DNA of 64,000 bases from Euglena gracilis (GCA_039621445.1 CP154956.1:46853291-46917290); one strand, 5' to 3'. Counted from the stretch's first letter, positions 42,669 to 52,930 are shown. Program-made: numbers and translations. The notes: generated by a model from the sequence alone, not told the origin.

Positions 42669-42742
42669 CCGCGGAGAGGGCCATCCACAAACCCCCGGAG
42701 TGGGCGTCTGCTGTTGGCCTCCTGTTTGACCTGGGTCATGTC
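42669..42742 (+). CDS. GC-rich exon (P-P-E-W-A-S-A-V-G-L-L), unassigned gene
   Basis: Reads P-A-E-R-A-I-H-K-P-P-E-W-A-S-A-V-G-L-L-F-D-L-G-H-V. In-frame joining to the previous exon needs an intron end one base off the -8 rule. The next intron begins AAGCAGGATTTCC (CAG at +4) and carries the same repeat as 29140-29461. Confidence 0.45.
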
Positions 42743-42970
42743 AAGCAGGATTTCCCCCCCCTTTTAAGAACCACCATTGAGGACCGCCTTTTGGCTTAAG
42801 CGGCGGACCGGGGATCGAACTGGACGTTTTGTGGATGGGCGATGGTCTGAGGATGCCAGAAATCCCCCTATGTTGACCTATTATTGCCAAAATATGGCCA
42901 TTTTTTCTTTCTGGGTTTTTTGAATGTGCTAGGACAGCAGAGAGTTTTTTTTTTGCTGATACCACACTTT
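42743..42970 (+). mobile_element. CAGGGCGGTCC intron family, third coding-context copy (5' part)
   Basis: After AAGCAGGATTTCC it aligns with the 29140 intron: TTAAGAACC...GAGGACCGCC, a GGATCGAACTGGACG step, GATGGGCGATGGTCTGAGG, TTGACCTATT and GTGCTAGGACAGCAGAG. The similarity ends near 42960 and the 3' end was not found. Confidence 0.5.
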
Positions 42971-43078
42971 GGGGGCCACAGCCATTTTCCAGCCACCCTG
43001 AATTTTCCAACCTCCGTGCTGAACTGGGATCACAACCCTGACCGCGGTCACCTCTTGTTGCGTACCGTTCCCCCCCAC

Positions 43079-43079
<1 letters not shown>

Positions 43080-43113
<34 letters not shown>

Positions 43114-43210
43114 ACACACACACACCCACACGCACCCACACACACACACCCACACCCACACCCACACACACACACACACACACGCACACACCCACACCCA
43201 CACCCACACA

Positions 43211-43242
<32 letters not shown>

Positions 43243-43285
43243 CACCCACACCCATACCCACACCCACACCCACACCCACACAAAA
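43080..43285. repeat. (CA)n/(CACCCA)n microsatellite
   Basis: Interrupted CA and CACCCA repeats over 200 bp. Confidence 0.95.
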
Positions 43286-43600
43286 TGGCCTAAAAAAAAT
43301 GCCAAGGGATGGCCAAAAGTGCCCAAAAAGTTGCCGAAAATAGCAAAAATAAGGCAAAAATGGCCAAAAGTAGCCAAAAACAGCCTAAAGTGGCCGAAAA
43401 TGGGCAAAGTGGGCCAAAGTGTGGCCAACAGTTGCCAAAAGTGGCCAAAAGCGACCAAACACTGCGAAAAGCGGTCAAAAATGCCTAAAAAGTCCCAAAA
43501 GTGCCCCAAAAATGTCCAAAAATGGCCAAAAACGGCCAACCGTAGTCAAGAAATAGCATAAATGGCCAAAAACAGCCCAAAAATGGCCACATACCCCTAT
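43286..43600. repeat. Degenerate TGGCCAAAA tandem repeat
   Basis: About 25 copies of a 10-14-bp unit (AAAATGGCCAAAA, AAAGTGGCC) in tandem. Confidence 0.8.
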
Positions 43601-43632
43601 CTATGGTAAATTTTCCTCCGATTTGGGGTCCA

Positions 43633-43739
43633 CCCCCCTTGTCTAACGACCACCCCCCCTGGTCGGAGACGAACATTGGCCATTTTAGCGACCGCCCCCC
43701 GGTCGGAGACGAACATTAGTGGTCGTTGGACAAGGGGGG
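43633..43739. mobile_element. Short foldback relative of the 30361-31415 element
   Basis: CCCCCCTTGTCTAACGACCA at the left and TGGTCGTTGGACAAGGGGGG at the right, with two GGTCGGAGACGAACATT repeats between. Confidence 0.65.
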
Positions 43740-45539
43740 GGGGAGGTAACATTGCATTCAAAAAATCATTCGCTCATCAAACTCCATTATCATGATGATT
43801 CGTGCTTTTTTAAGATTTTTTTTCAGTCAAATCCGCCCCCAATGCAATCATTGATGGGGGTGCCAGCAGACAACAACAGAAGGATCATTAAGCCTGCTCC
43901 CCATTTCACCTCTCCCAGCCAACAACCAAACTGTTAAAAGAAAATAAGGTTAAAATGTTTCAAAAATCACGTGCTGAAAACCGAAAAAAGCCGGCGGGAA
44001 TCAAGTGGGAAAATTTGGCTTTTGCTTCAAATGCCCTGGTATAAAAAAAGGAATTCCTGTGGATTCCTGTGAATCCCCTTTTGGATTGCTAAACCGGACG
44101 ATTTTTGCACTCCCCCCCATAAAAATCACGAAGAATCGCAGAAACCACCGATGAAAATTTGGGGTCGAAACAGAAACAGAGGTAACGTATTTGACCAATT
44201 GGAATCCTATTTATTTTCCTGGGTATTGCAGAATGCCTGGAATACGATGAAGCATATGAAGCATATTCTGGATTTTGGCTGAGACCTCCAATTTTATCTC
44301 AGTTCCAACTGGCTTTGGGTTTGGACGTGCCACACGCTGTTCACCTGGGCGAAAGGAAGAGGTTTGCAGCACCACCTGAAGCACAGCCCTCCAGGGGCTT
44401 CACAGGACCAACACTGGTGGAAAGACACTGTGGACAATTGTTAACAAAACTTTGGGCATTTGCTTCACCTGCTTTGATGGAGACCTGATATTTTAGCTGA
44501 TTTTTTAATGTGTTTCCAATGAAGAGGGGGGGGTGGGGGGACCCCCCTCTCCCCCCCGGTCTTAAAAAAAACCCCTGGGTGGAGCCCCCCCCCTTCCCCC
44601 GAGTAGACCGTGAAAACCGCAGATTATCACCACGACCCTGGCCCGGCTCCTGGAATTTTTTCATTCGCGAGCGACTGGATTTCTAGTTTACAAATCTCCT
44701 CCGACACCTCGGGCTCCGCACTTTGCCCTTGTAAGGCCATGCCTTGCTTTGGTCCGCTTGGCTAGGAGTCCCTGCTTAGTGCCTTTTTTCGCCGGAGTTG
44801 GCTGATTCTGAATTTGCCCTTCGACAACCCAGAAGAAAGGAGCTTCAATTCAAGAACCTTGACAAGTGAATTTGAAAGAGTTAAGTCAGTCGAAGGGAAA
44901 AAATATCAAATCAGAATTTGTTGACATATTCACGACTTCAATGAAAAATGCAATTGCCAGCGCGAAGAGCGTATCTGAACAACGGGAGCTTGCTGCCGCT
45001 ACGGCTGGACAACCTGACGGCGCGGTGCAACCATGGCGGTCCGTGGCTGTCCCATCCCCCCCAGAAAAGGTGTCCAAAAACCCAGAAAGTGACAGCCGCA
45101 CACTTTGGCAAACAGTGGTCAGAAAAACACGAAGAACGCAAAAGCCAAGACAGCTGTCATGCCACTACGGCAAGGGCCATGGAGGCCCATATCCCAGTTG
45201 CACCAATACCCTGTTCAAGCTGGGCCATGGAGGCCACAAAAGCAATGGCCACGGTGGCCGATGGAACAAAGGCCAGGGCGGCCAACAATACCAAGGCCAG
45301 GGTGCCCAATTACACAAATAGATACCCAGTGGCAGGGGCAGGACAGGTCCACAACATCCCCCCAGCCATTTCTTCATCACAAACCCTATCAAGGGAAAAG
45401 GATTGGCCCAGAGCCCCTCCAAGATTTTCAATGGGCAAGGCGCCCAAGATCAAAGAGAACTCAATGGGGACTGTCAAATTTTCAAGAGGGCAAACAGTGT
45501 ACGTCTGATTCCCAATTCCCCCTTCCCAATTCCCAAAAG
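43740..45539. other. No gene assigned
   Basis: It contains a diverged GATTATCACCACGACCC plus GCGAGCGACTGGATT block near 44625-44690, as in satellite locus 2. Open frames at 44866-45321 and 45105-46046 are rich in GGCCATGG-type repeats and remain unassigned. Confidence 0.3.
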
Positions 45540-46620
45540 CCTTCGCTTTCGCCTTGGCGCACCTACTTGGGAACTGAAAATCAGAGTACCAGAAAACCCT
45601 TTTCCCACTTCCCAAGAAGCAAAGCACGGAGGAATGCAGGAGGACGGACTGGAAAACCAAGTCCGGTCCGATGGAAAGGAAGGAAAAGGTATAAAGAAGA
45701 ATACCACCTGTGGAGAGAGAAGGGGCAACCATTAGGAAATCCTAATAGGATCTGCTTCCATCCTAACTTCCTCAACGGAAGTGGACAGAAGCATACGCCT
45801 CGTACACATCCCCCTCCCAGGGCTATGCCCGATTTCCCCTTTGGACCAGGCACTCTGGCCACAGGGATTTCGGACACAGACCTTGTCTGTGGGAGGTGCA
45901 CCCTGGTGTATCCACAGGGGCCCTTTCCGTCGCACAGGGGTCCACTCAAAAGGGGGGGGCGGAAAGGAGGGGGACCAAAAAGCCCAAAAAGCGCAAAATG
46001 GTTTCACCTATTTTGCGGTGGCTTATGGGTGTATAGTATATTATAGCCCACTGGGGAAAATGGGGCTGGCGGTTTCCTTGCCAAGCAAACCCATCCACCC
46101 AGTTTGGGTGTGCCAAAGGCACTTGGGGTTGGTCCATGGGCATTCCAGGAAAACCCATGGGGAGGGTGTGGAAGGAGGGGGCCTCTGACCAGTCAAACCT
46201 GGGCAGGGCGCATGGCCAGTCAAACCTGACCACGCAAAAGGAAAGTCCTACTCTACAAAACCAACTGCCGGCGACAGCATTTGCCCCGGGGGGGAAAGTA
46301 GAGAGGAGTGGGGGGTTGGCTTAGGCCAGAAAAGGTGTGCTGTCTGGCAGCCTTAAGGCCTCAAACGGCCGAAAAGAAAAAGAAAGGGAAAGGAAAAGTA
46401 GGCCTTCGGTTCTGTGTGCTGCGTGTCGCACGCTCGCGAGAGGGGAGAGGGGAGAGGGGTGTGCATGCACGCGCACGGAATCCTGCACATGGCAGCATCC
46501 CGGTGGGAACTTACTAGCGGCGAATACCGCAAAGGGTCTTCGAAGGGGGTGCTCGGGCAAATACCCGAACAGGGTGTCAGGCGAAGACGAGGATTCTGAA
46601 AGATGCCGCATTGGCACTTA
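45540..46620 (-). mobile_element. LTR-like dispersed repeat, copy 2
   Basis: Reverse complement of the repeat at 300-1330, strongly diverged. Best anchors are CTGCCGGCGACAG (46265-46280), the GGGCTATGCCCGATT region (45818) and the GGCGAATACCGC region (46518). The flanks show no obvious target duplication. Confidence 0.35.
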
Positions 46621-47134
46621 CAGACACCTCACCTGCCTTTATTGGCTGGGCGTTCGCGTACCTCACGCCAGTAGTCGTGTTGAGGGTCCCCTAATGGGTC
46701 CTCAACCAACTCCAGTTGGCGTGGAGAACGCGGTGGAGCTGATTCACTCCGGACAGTTTCGATTATTACATTACCTATATTCACTCCGAAACGGTCCCTT
46801 GGACCCCCCTCCCCCCTCCCTGGGGGGGGTGGGGCTGGTGGGTAGATCATTTTGGGGCCGAAGGCGCCGAAAATTTTGGGAAAGGGGCTGTTTTTGGCAA
46901 TTTTTTTTTGCCATTTTCGGGCAAATGTCGGTGGGTCCACCAGGACCCCTTCCCTCCCCCTGGGGGGGGCCCACCCCAGGGGGTGGGTGGGTGCCGACCC
47001 CCTCCCTCCCCTCCCCCCTAATCTTAAAAAAACCCCTGGCTGAGACGCTAACGTCTCTTTGAAGTCCAAGGAGCCCAAATACAGGGGGGAGGGGGGGGGT
47101 CCCGACCACCCCTGTTCACTTCCGAACTGAACTG
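46621..47134. other. No gene recognised
   Basis: G-rich and C-rich runs with GGGGGGCCCACCCC palindromic pieces; nothing supported. Confidence 0.35.
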
Positions 47135-47591
47135 GACATGTTGACTTCCCGGAGGAGGGTGGGTCCGGCGCCGAATTTTTTTTGGGGGAGGGGGTCCAAG
47201 GCTAAAAAGACCCATGGTCTCGGCCCCTTCGGAGCCAGGAGGACAGAAAAAAATACATTGGTTGTGCCAATAAAATTTTTTGGCTCGCCCCCCCCCCCCG
47301 GGAAAAAATTGTTCCTACACCTATGGGCCCAGCCGAGAAATTTTTTTTGAAAATCCATGACCGAAAAGTGGCCGTATTTTGCCCGAAACGGGTCGACTTC
47401 GGGAAAAAAGCGATTCCTGGCAGTTTTGGAACATCGCCCATCCGTCCATAGCATCAAAAAATGCTTTTTTCGAATTTTTGGTTTTCGACCCCCGTTCAAG
47501 TCCCGGTCGATCCTTGGTCGGGGGGGCGGTCCTCAAGGGGCGGTCCTTAAGGGAAAAAAAAACTTCCCGTCCCTTATGGACCGCCCTGGTC
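47135..47591 (-). mobile_element. CAGGGCGGTCC intron family copy in the pogo gene (5' part)
   Basis: On the minus strand the last visible pogo exon is followed by GACCAGGGCGGTCCATAAGG, with CAG at +4. The sequence then aligns with the 29140 intron: the GGGACGGGAAG step, a T run, CCCTTAAGGACCGCCCC, GGGACTTGAACGGGGG, GGATGGGCGATG and GTCGACCCG. It diverges at about 47330. The 3' end was not found. Confidence 0.55.
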
Positions 47592-47728
47592 ATCTTGGCT
47601 GCCATCCAATGGCAGCGCGAGGCCTGCCTTGCGCCAAGCCTTCACCAAAGTCACCGGGTCAATTGCGGAGTTACTCTCGTGGATGATCCTCAACAGCGTG
47701 TTGTTGTGAACACGTTTGATGGAACCAT

Positions 47729-47774
47729 CTGAAATGAGACATATTGAGATACATATTATGGCTTTGAAGGACAC
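47729..47774 (-). other. 46-bp GT-AG intron in pogo transposase
   Basis: GTGTCCTTC...CTCATTTCAG. Removal joins P-F-L-P to D-G-S-I-K-R-V-H-N-N in frame, giving the conserved tail of DDE_1 transposases. Confidence 0.6.
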
Positions 47775-47891
47775 CTGGGAGGAAAGGGCCAGTGTCCTCC
47801 AACAACCACTTCTGATATCGCTCCCGAAACTGAATCTTGAACAAGCGATTCACCAGGATGTCCAAGGGTTGGAGCACAGGTGTCAAGCCCC

Positions 47892-47933
47892 CTGTGATGT
47901 CACCATATTATGGGTGAAAGACAATGGAAACAC
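47892..47933 (-). other. 42-bp GT-AG intron in pogo transposase
   Basis: GTGTTTCC...GACATCACAG. Removal deletes an in-frame stop and gives I-P-G-G-L-T-P-V-L-Q-P-L-D without gap or insertion relative to the family motif. Confidence 0.65.
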
Positions 47934-47988
47934 CTGGGATGATTGCAACCCATAGCTGGTTCCGCTTCATCCGGTCAATGGCCTCTTT

Positions 47989-48447
47989 GGAGGCTAGGCA
48001 CAGCGAGGGGGGGGGGGGCTGAGGGGGGGGCGAGCGGCCGCGCGGGCGGCCGCGCGGGGGGGAGGGGGGGGGAGGGGGGTCAGAGGGCGGCCGCGCGGGC
48101 GGAACGCATCCTAAAATCGGTGATTTTCGGGTCCAAAAAGTGGTCATTTTTTGCCATTTTTGGGCCATTTTTGACCAAAAAAGTGCTTTTTTGGCCGCGC
48201 GCTGAGCGCGCGGCCCCCAAATTTGCCATTTTATGCCCGAAAATGGTCATTTTTGGTCATTTTTGGGCCTCAAAAAATTCGCGATTTTTTCACAAAAAAA
48301 ATTTTCTTGGCTATGCTAGGCACAGGGGGGGAGGGGGGGGTCCAGGGGGGGGGGGGGGGAGGGGGCGCGCGGGCGGCCGCGCAGGGGCCGCGCAGGGGGG
48401 GGGAGCGGGGGGGTCCCGGACCCCCCCGAGCGACGCGCCTAGCCTCC
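47989..48447. mobile_element. GGAGGCTAGGC MITE, copy 3 (in pogo gene)
   Basis: 459 bp, perfect 11-bp TIRs, target duplication TTT (47986-47988 and 48448-48450). It splits the transposase between its first and last catalytic blocks. Confidence 0.85.
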
Positions 48448-49194
48448 TTTAGTGATCTGGAGCACAAAAGGGAACACAAATGATGACGCAGTTTGTGCTC
48501 AATACCTGGCCAGTGAACGAGTCGAAGACGCACGGCACTTCCTTGTGGCCCAGCTCAGAGAGTATACCAGTTTGGGGTTCCTTCCACGTTGGGGTTTGGT
48601 CCCAGTTCACCATGACACAATTCTCCCAAAGTAATTTCTACACATTGATGATGTACCTGCGAAATTGGTCCACTTTCTGGAGCAGGTTGGTTGGGATCTT
48701 TTTCTTCAGCGACGTCACAGACTTTAGACGTAGCCCCCACCTCAGTCGAAACCTTCTCACCCAGTCGTCACTTACCTTGAATCGTTCCGTCACAGGAACT
48801 GTTTGTAGTGTTTCAACTACTTGCAACCGGAGCATATACGTTGTTACTTTCAGACCTTGCACACGTCGAGCTATCACCCATTTCCAGATCTCACTTTCGA
48901 CTTTTTCAAACGGCGAGCACGTCCTGCACCAGGTCGCTCAGTATCCCTTTTCAAGCCCAAATAAATAAGTGTGCCTCATTTCGCTCCTCTCGGCTTTCAG
49001 AATGGTATCTTTGGTTGGGGGCCCCTGAGAACTCCCTCGGGCCAACCATTTGCGGAAGTGCTGTGCGCTCAATTGTTCTTCTCCAGTTCTTTTGACCCAT
49101 TCGGCAACAAATGCAGTCTGACTCATTTGCTTGTGCTTCAAAATCTTCCCCCCAGGAGGTTAGGCAGGGGTGGGGGGGGGGTTGGGGGCTCCGC

Positions 49195-49265
49195 CCCTAA
49201 AGGAATTTCATGGAGAAACTTCACTGGTGAAGTTCACCGGTGAAGTTCACCGGTGAAGTTCGTCC
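49195..49265. repeat. GAAGTTCACCGGT repeats
   Basis: Three tandem copies of CACCGGTGAAGTT, a near-palindromic unit. Related isolated copies occur near 59650-59755. Confidence 0.6.
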
Positions 49266-49658
49266 ATGTGTTTCCAATGAAGAGGGGGTGTGGGGGTGGC
49301 TCCCGCCCGAAAAACCCTAAGTTCACCGCCTGATCTCCCCAGCATCAGTGACATGTACACGTTCCTTGTAATCTTTCAAGATGGCGGCAACAAACCCAGC
49401 ATTGTGCACACAATATTTTCCACTGTTCCGCTGACCTACATTGCGGGCAGCAGATGTGCCTCGCTTCTTGTTCACAGCCTTCATACTTGGCTTCACGGGC
49501 ATAACAAAAGTACCTCCAGCGGGGGACCCGGGCGATTATTTTCCCTCCCTGGTTTCCGGCTCCGTGGGGGGGGAAAATAATCAAAAAGGTATAGTACAGT
49601 TTGCAAGTGTTTTTTTACGGTCATTTGTCAACCTCTTCCCTTGCCTCTTCTTTTCCAG

Positions 49659-51680
49659 ACCGCCTGAAAGGCAAGTTCACCGAAAAGCTGAAAGGACAGT
49701 TTGTGACGCTGGCTGTCGATGGAGGAAAAGTTCAAAGGAAATTGCAAACACTTTCCGTGTTGTGCAACAAGCAAGCAGATATTGATGAGGCAGCAAAGCT
49801 TGATGCTGTCCAAATGGCAACTGGCCGCGAGGTGTCGGAAAACGAAATGCCATGCCCCCCCCTTTTGGTCCGCATCCTCAGGTCCCCTTGAAATTGGTCC
49901 GACCAGTTGAGACTCGCTGGAACGCCGTTTTCGACTGCCATGTGCGCATCTTGAGGTTGCGGAACTCTATCAATGCAATGATGGCACTGGGGAATAGGTG
50001 TTTTTTTACCTTGCGGCTCAGTGGTCAAAGCAGGGTTGCGTATAGGAATATAGGGATATAGGAGATATAGGTATAGGTATAGGTATAGGTATAGGGTTTT
50101 CCACCTCCTATATCTCCTATATCTCCTATATGTCGTGACCAAAGACAATTTTGGGGGGGAATTATGAACGACATTGCAAGGAATTGTTTGCCCGTGTTTT
50201 TGTTGGATGCTTTTTCGCCCTTTATCACCTGTTCATCGCCGGTTTGGAGTATGCATTTGCAAAAAGAAAAGTGACCACCCTAGAAAACACCCCCCCCCAT
50301 AAGTGACACTACCCCCTCCCAGCTATGGAGCGCACTTTCAGTGTGCAAAAAATCTTGCAAACTCCAATCGAAATTTGTTGAATGAGAAAGTGGTGCAAGC
50401 AGAAGCAAAAAGTGTGAAGGTCAACTTGCTGAATTTTGGTGATGAGGGCCTCATTATTCCTCCCCGAGGGAGCCCAAATATCACGAAGATATTCCTTTTG
50501 AAACCGTGTATTGGATATTTTGTGCAATAATTTCCATTTGGCCAAATTTGGCCATTTTGTGAAACAGAGTACCATACAACACGGCTGAAATCTAAGGCCA
50601 TTTGCTGAAAGCCCTTGAGAGAAGGGAAATCTAAGGTCATCTGCCGAAAGCCCTTGAAAGCCGTGTTTCAGAACGCCGGTTCGGGCTGCCGCCCGAACAG
50701 GCATTCTGAAACACGGCTTCACGCCCGAACCGGCGTTCTGGACACAGTTTTCGTATCAGAAGACAATCCCTCCTCGGAGCTTTCTGACCTTATTGCCGAT
50801 TTTGTCACAGTTTTGCAGCTCTGACCCAAAAAACAGTCGGTTGTGTTGGTGATCCGATCAACGGGGGGTTGGTACACCCCTCCCCCCCCCTCTCCGAGGG
50901 CCTCGCCACGCCATTTACCCCCCCCTCCCCCCCCCCCTAGCCGGACCCCCTCGCCACGCCACCGGCGATTTTCGCGATTTTTTGAACGAAAATTTTGTTG
51001 GCGACTATGGTACACCCCCCCCCCCCTGGTCGCCCACCCCCTCGCCACGCCATTTACCCCCCCTCCCCCCCCCTATTCGGACCCCTCGCCACGGCGTACC
51101 AACCCCCCAACAAGGAAGAAGAGTTATCATTTTCGCTTCCTGTGCTCCTTCCTTATGAAGGTATTTATGTGTGCGAAAGTTTTGAGTAGGGATTTTTTGG
51201 AGATATATAAGTGACATATAGGTATAGGTATAGGTATAGGTTATCGACATATAGGTATAGGTCTTTTGCCAAACCTATACCTATATGCAACCCTGGTCAA
51301 AGTCACCGTTTCCTTGCTCAGTTCGTGGGATGCATTGCAAGCTGCTGTGAAGGTCATGAAGCCCTTGGCCATAGCAACAGACAAGGTGCAAAGGAATTCT
51401 GCAAACCTGGCTGAAGCATTGCTCCTTGTGAAAGGCCTGTGTCGGAACTGCTCCCCCCCCCCCGAAATACCCATTGTTTTCCCCACAACTGCCAAACCAC
51501 TTCCAAGAAATGGCCAAACATGATGATTTGAAGGCTTTTGAAAGGAAGTTTTGAGGCGCTGTGACAAGCGTTGGGTGAAAGCATTTTGATTCCCCTGGTG
51601 CTGAAATCATCCAGTTCTTAGACCCCTCCGTGGACAATGCTGGAGTTTGTAGATCAGAAGGACACCGTCCGAGAGTGCCA
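49659..51680 (+). CDS. hAT transposase gene, second copy, partly degenerate
   Basis: After the acceptor TTCTTTTCCAG (ending 49658), 49659-49890 reads L-K-G-Q-F-V-T-L-A-V-D-G-G-K, the hAT 'vtl.lDG' catalytic strand. In another phase, 49880-50027 reads P-V-E-T-R-W-N-A-V-F-D-C-H-V-R-I-L-R-L-R-N-S-I, the 'TRWNS' block. A nonconventional intron (50028-51300) follows. From 51301, in frame, comes V-T-V-S-L-L-S-S-W-D-A-L-Q-A-A-V-K-V-M-K-P-L-A-I-A-T-D-K-V-Q, the 'W..L...v.vLkP...AT..LQ' block. Further on, F-L-D-P (about 51610) recalls the 'LDPR' motif, in a shifted phase. The C-terminal dimerisation domain is absent. The phase change near 49870 and later shifts suggest decay. Confidence 0.65.
50661..50716. 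repeat. 26-bp-arm hairpin
   Basis: CCGTGTTTCAGAACGCCGGT plus TCGGGC, loop TGCC, then its near-perfect reverse complement ending AAACACGG. It is followed by another partial copy (GCCCGAACCGGCGTTCTGG). Confidence 0.8.
50862..51112. mobile_element. CCTCGCCACGCC satellite unit with inverted ends
   Basis: GGGGGGTTGGTACACC at the left and GGCGTACCAACCCCCC at the right enclose four CCTCGCCACG copies. The same end sequences occur in the 11-14 kb blocks, so this may be a single mobilised unit of that satellite. Confidence 0.5.
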
Positions 51681-51689
51681 AACGGCAGA

Positions 51690-52930
51690 CTGGGGGGGGG
51701 GTCCTGGGTGGTCGGCCGACCAGTCGGCCGACCACCCAATTGGTCGGCCGACTAGGCCTGGTCGGCAGCTAGTCGGCGAGACAGGGGGGGGGGGGTCCTG
51801 GGTGGTCGGCCGACTGGTCGGCCGACCACCCTAATGTAGTTAATGGCCTAATGTCTAATCTAGTCTAATGTAGTTACGGGCCAGTCTCGCCGACTTTTAA
51901 GCCCCCCCCTGAGAAAAAACTTTTGCCCAAGTCACCCCAAAACCAGTCAAAACCCACCCAAATGGCTCCAGAACCCCCCAATCGGGGGTGAATATGCAAA
52001 AAACTGGGGACAAAATGTCCATTTTGGGCCACTTTTGGGAAAAGAACACTTCTCCCCGTTGGATTTTCAATATATAAGTCAAAATTTGCACAAAAAGGAC
52101 TTAGCCCTTCAAGTATATTGCCAACATAGAAGGGATTTTGTTATTTGAGGGGGGGTGCGGGCGGGCGGAGCCCCCCCCCCGCCTATGCCAAAGTGAGCCA
52201 CAAAAACGACTTAGCCCCCGAGTATGTTGCCAACATAGAAGGGATTTTGTTATTTGAGGGGGGGGTGCGGGGGGGGGGGGCGGAGCCCCCCCCGCCTATG
52301 CCAAAGTGAGCCACAAAAACGACTTAGCCCCCGAGTATGTTGCCAACATAGAAGGGATTTTGTTATTTGAGGGGGGGGTGCGGGGGGGGGGGCGGAGCCC
52401 CTCCCGCCTATGCCAAAGTGAGCCACAAAAACGACTTAGCCCCCGGGTTGCCAACACAGAAGGGATTTTGTTATCTGGGCTCGGATGGGGGTGGAGGGGG
52501 GAATTTTCAGCCTGTCGTGATGCAGAATGCTTGCATTTCTAAAGGATTTTCATGTAATTCTTGTTTTGTGCTTGGTTTTTTACCCCTCCGGACCCCACCA
52601 AGGGCCCACCGACCCCCCACCGACCAAAGATTTCCATCTGGGGGTGTTTATTTAGGCGTAGGACACTTATTTGGACCCATCCGGACCTTTTCCGGGTGGT
52701 TTGGGCCCGCTACAGACCATTTTTATGACCGCCGACTAGCCACCGACTAGTTTGCATACAATTTTCTTCATAAAAAGTCGGCGTGACTGGCCCGTAACTA
52801 CATTAGAGTGGGTGGTCGGCCGACTAGTCCGCCGACCACCCAGGACCCCCCCTCCCCTGTCTCGCCGACTAGCTGCCGACCAGGTCGGCCGACTAGTCGG
52901 CCGACCACCCAGGACCCACCGCCTAGAGCC
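51690..52930. mobile_element. Inverted-repeat element with GGTCGGCCGACTAG ends
   Basis: The arms (51690-51890 and 52786-52930) share GGTGGTCGGCCGAC, AGCTAGTCGGCGAGACAGGGG and TAATGTAGTTACGGGCCAG in opposite orientation. The interior contains a tandem array and AT-rich sequence. No transposase seen. Confidence 0.6.
52085..52490. repeat. Tandem array of a roughly 120-bp unit
   Basis: Four copies of GACTTAGCC...GTTGCCAACATAGAAGGGATTT...GGCGGAGCCCC...GCCTATGCCAAAGTGAGCC. The first and last are incomplete or diverged. Confidence 0.85.

Larger units (their letters stand above)
47592..49141 (-). pseudogene. pogo-type (DDE_1) transposase, disrupted
   Basis: Minus strand. 49141-48960 holds a K-x-x-F-V-A-E-W-V HTH-like stretch. 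48955-48638 holds the CENP-B/Tc5-type domain: F-E-K-V-E-S-E-I-W-K-W-V-I-A-R-R and F-K-V-S-D-D-W-V-R-R-F-R-L-R-W-G. 48637-48452 holds the first catalytic block, V-N-W-D-Q-T-P-T-W. 47988-47592 holds the late block, I-P-G-G-L-T-P-V-L-Q-P-L-D-I-L-V-N, then D-G-S-I-K-R-V and A-W-R-K-A-G-L. The late block uses two tiny GT-AG introns, 47892-47933 (42 bp) and 47729-47774 (46 bp). In-frame stops (after L-E-K-G-Y and after Y-I-I-N-V) and a MITE at 47989-48447 disable it. The middle of the catalytic domain is missing. Confidence 0.75.
50028..51300 (+). other. Nonconventional intron in hAT transposase
   Basis: Starts AAGCAGGGTTGCGTATAGG and ends CCTATATGCAACCCTGGTCAA. CAG is at +4 to +6, CTG at -8 to -6, and the pairing CAGGGTTGC/GCAACCCTG is extended by TATAGG/CCTATA tracts. 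Removal joins L-R-L-S-G-Q to V-T-V-S-L-L-S-S-W-D in frame across the conserved hAT order. The interior contains TATAGG repeats, a 26-bp hairpin (50661-50716) and a satellite insertion (50862-51112). Confidence 0.7.

Noticed and set aside
42884-43561. A 225-codon frame with a His-Thr repeat and a Lys/Pro-rich tail.
   Set aside because: It is explained by the CA repeat and the GGCCAAAA tandem repeat.
44866-45321. A 151-codon frame with G/H/Q-rich repeats that could be a gag-like nucleocapsid protein.
   Set aside because: The repeats come from GGCCATGGAGGCC-type DNA repeats open in several frames, no clear CCHC knuckle is present, and the frame starts at GTG.
49345-49584. Minus-strand frame with a C-x2-C ... 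C-x2-C-x2-C-C pattern resembling the piggyBac C-terminal zinc domain.
   Set aside because: The same stretch has an equally open, lysine/arginine-rich frame in another phase, and no piggyBac catalytic domain lies nearby.
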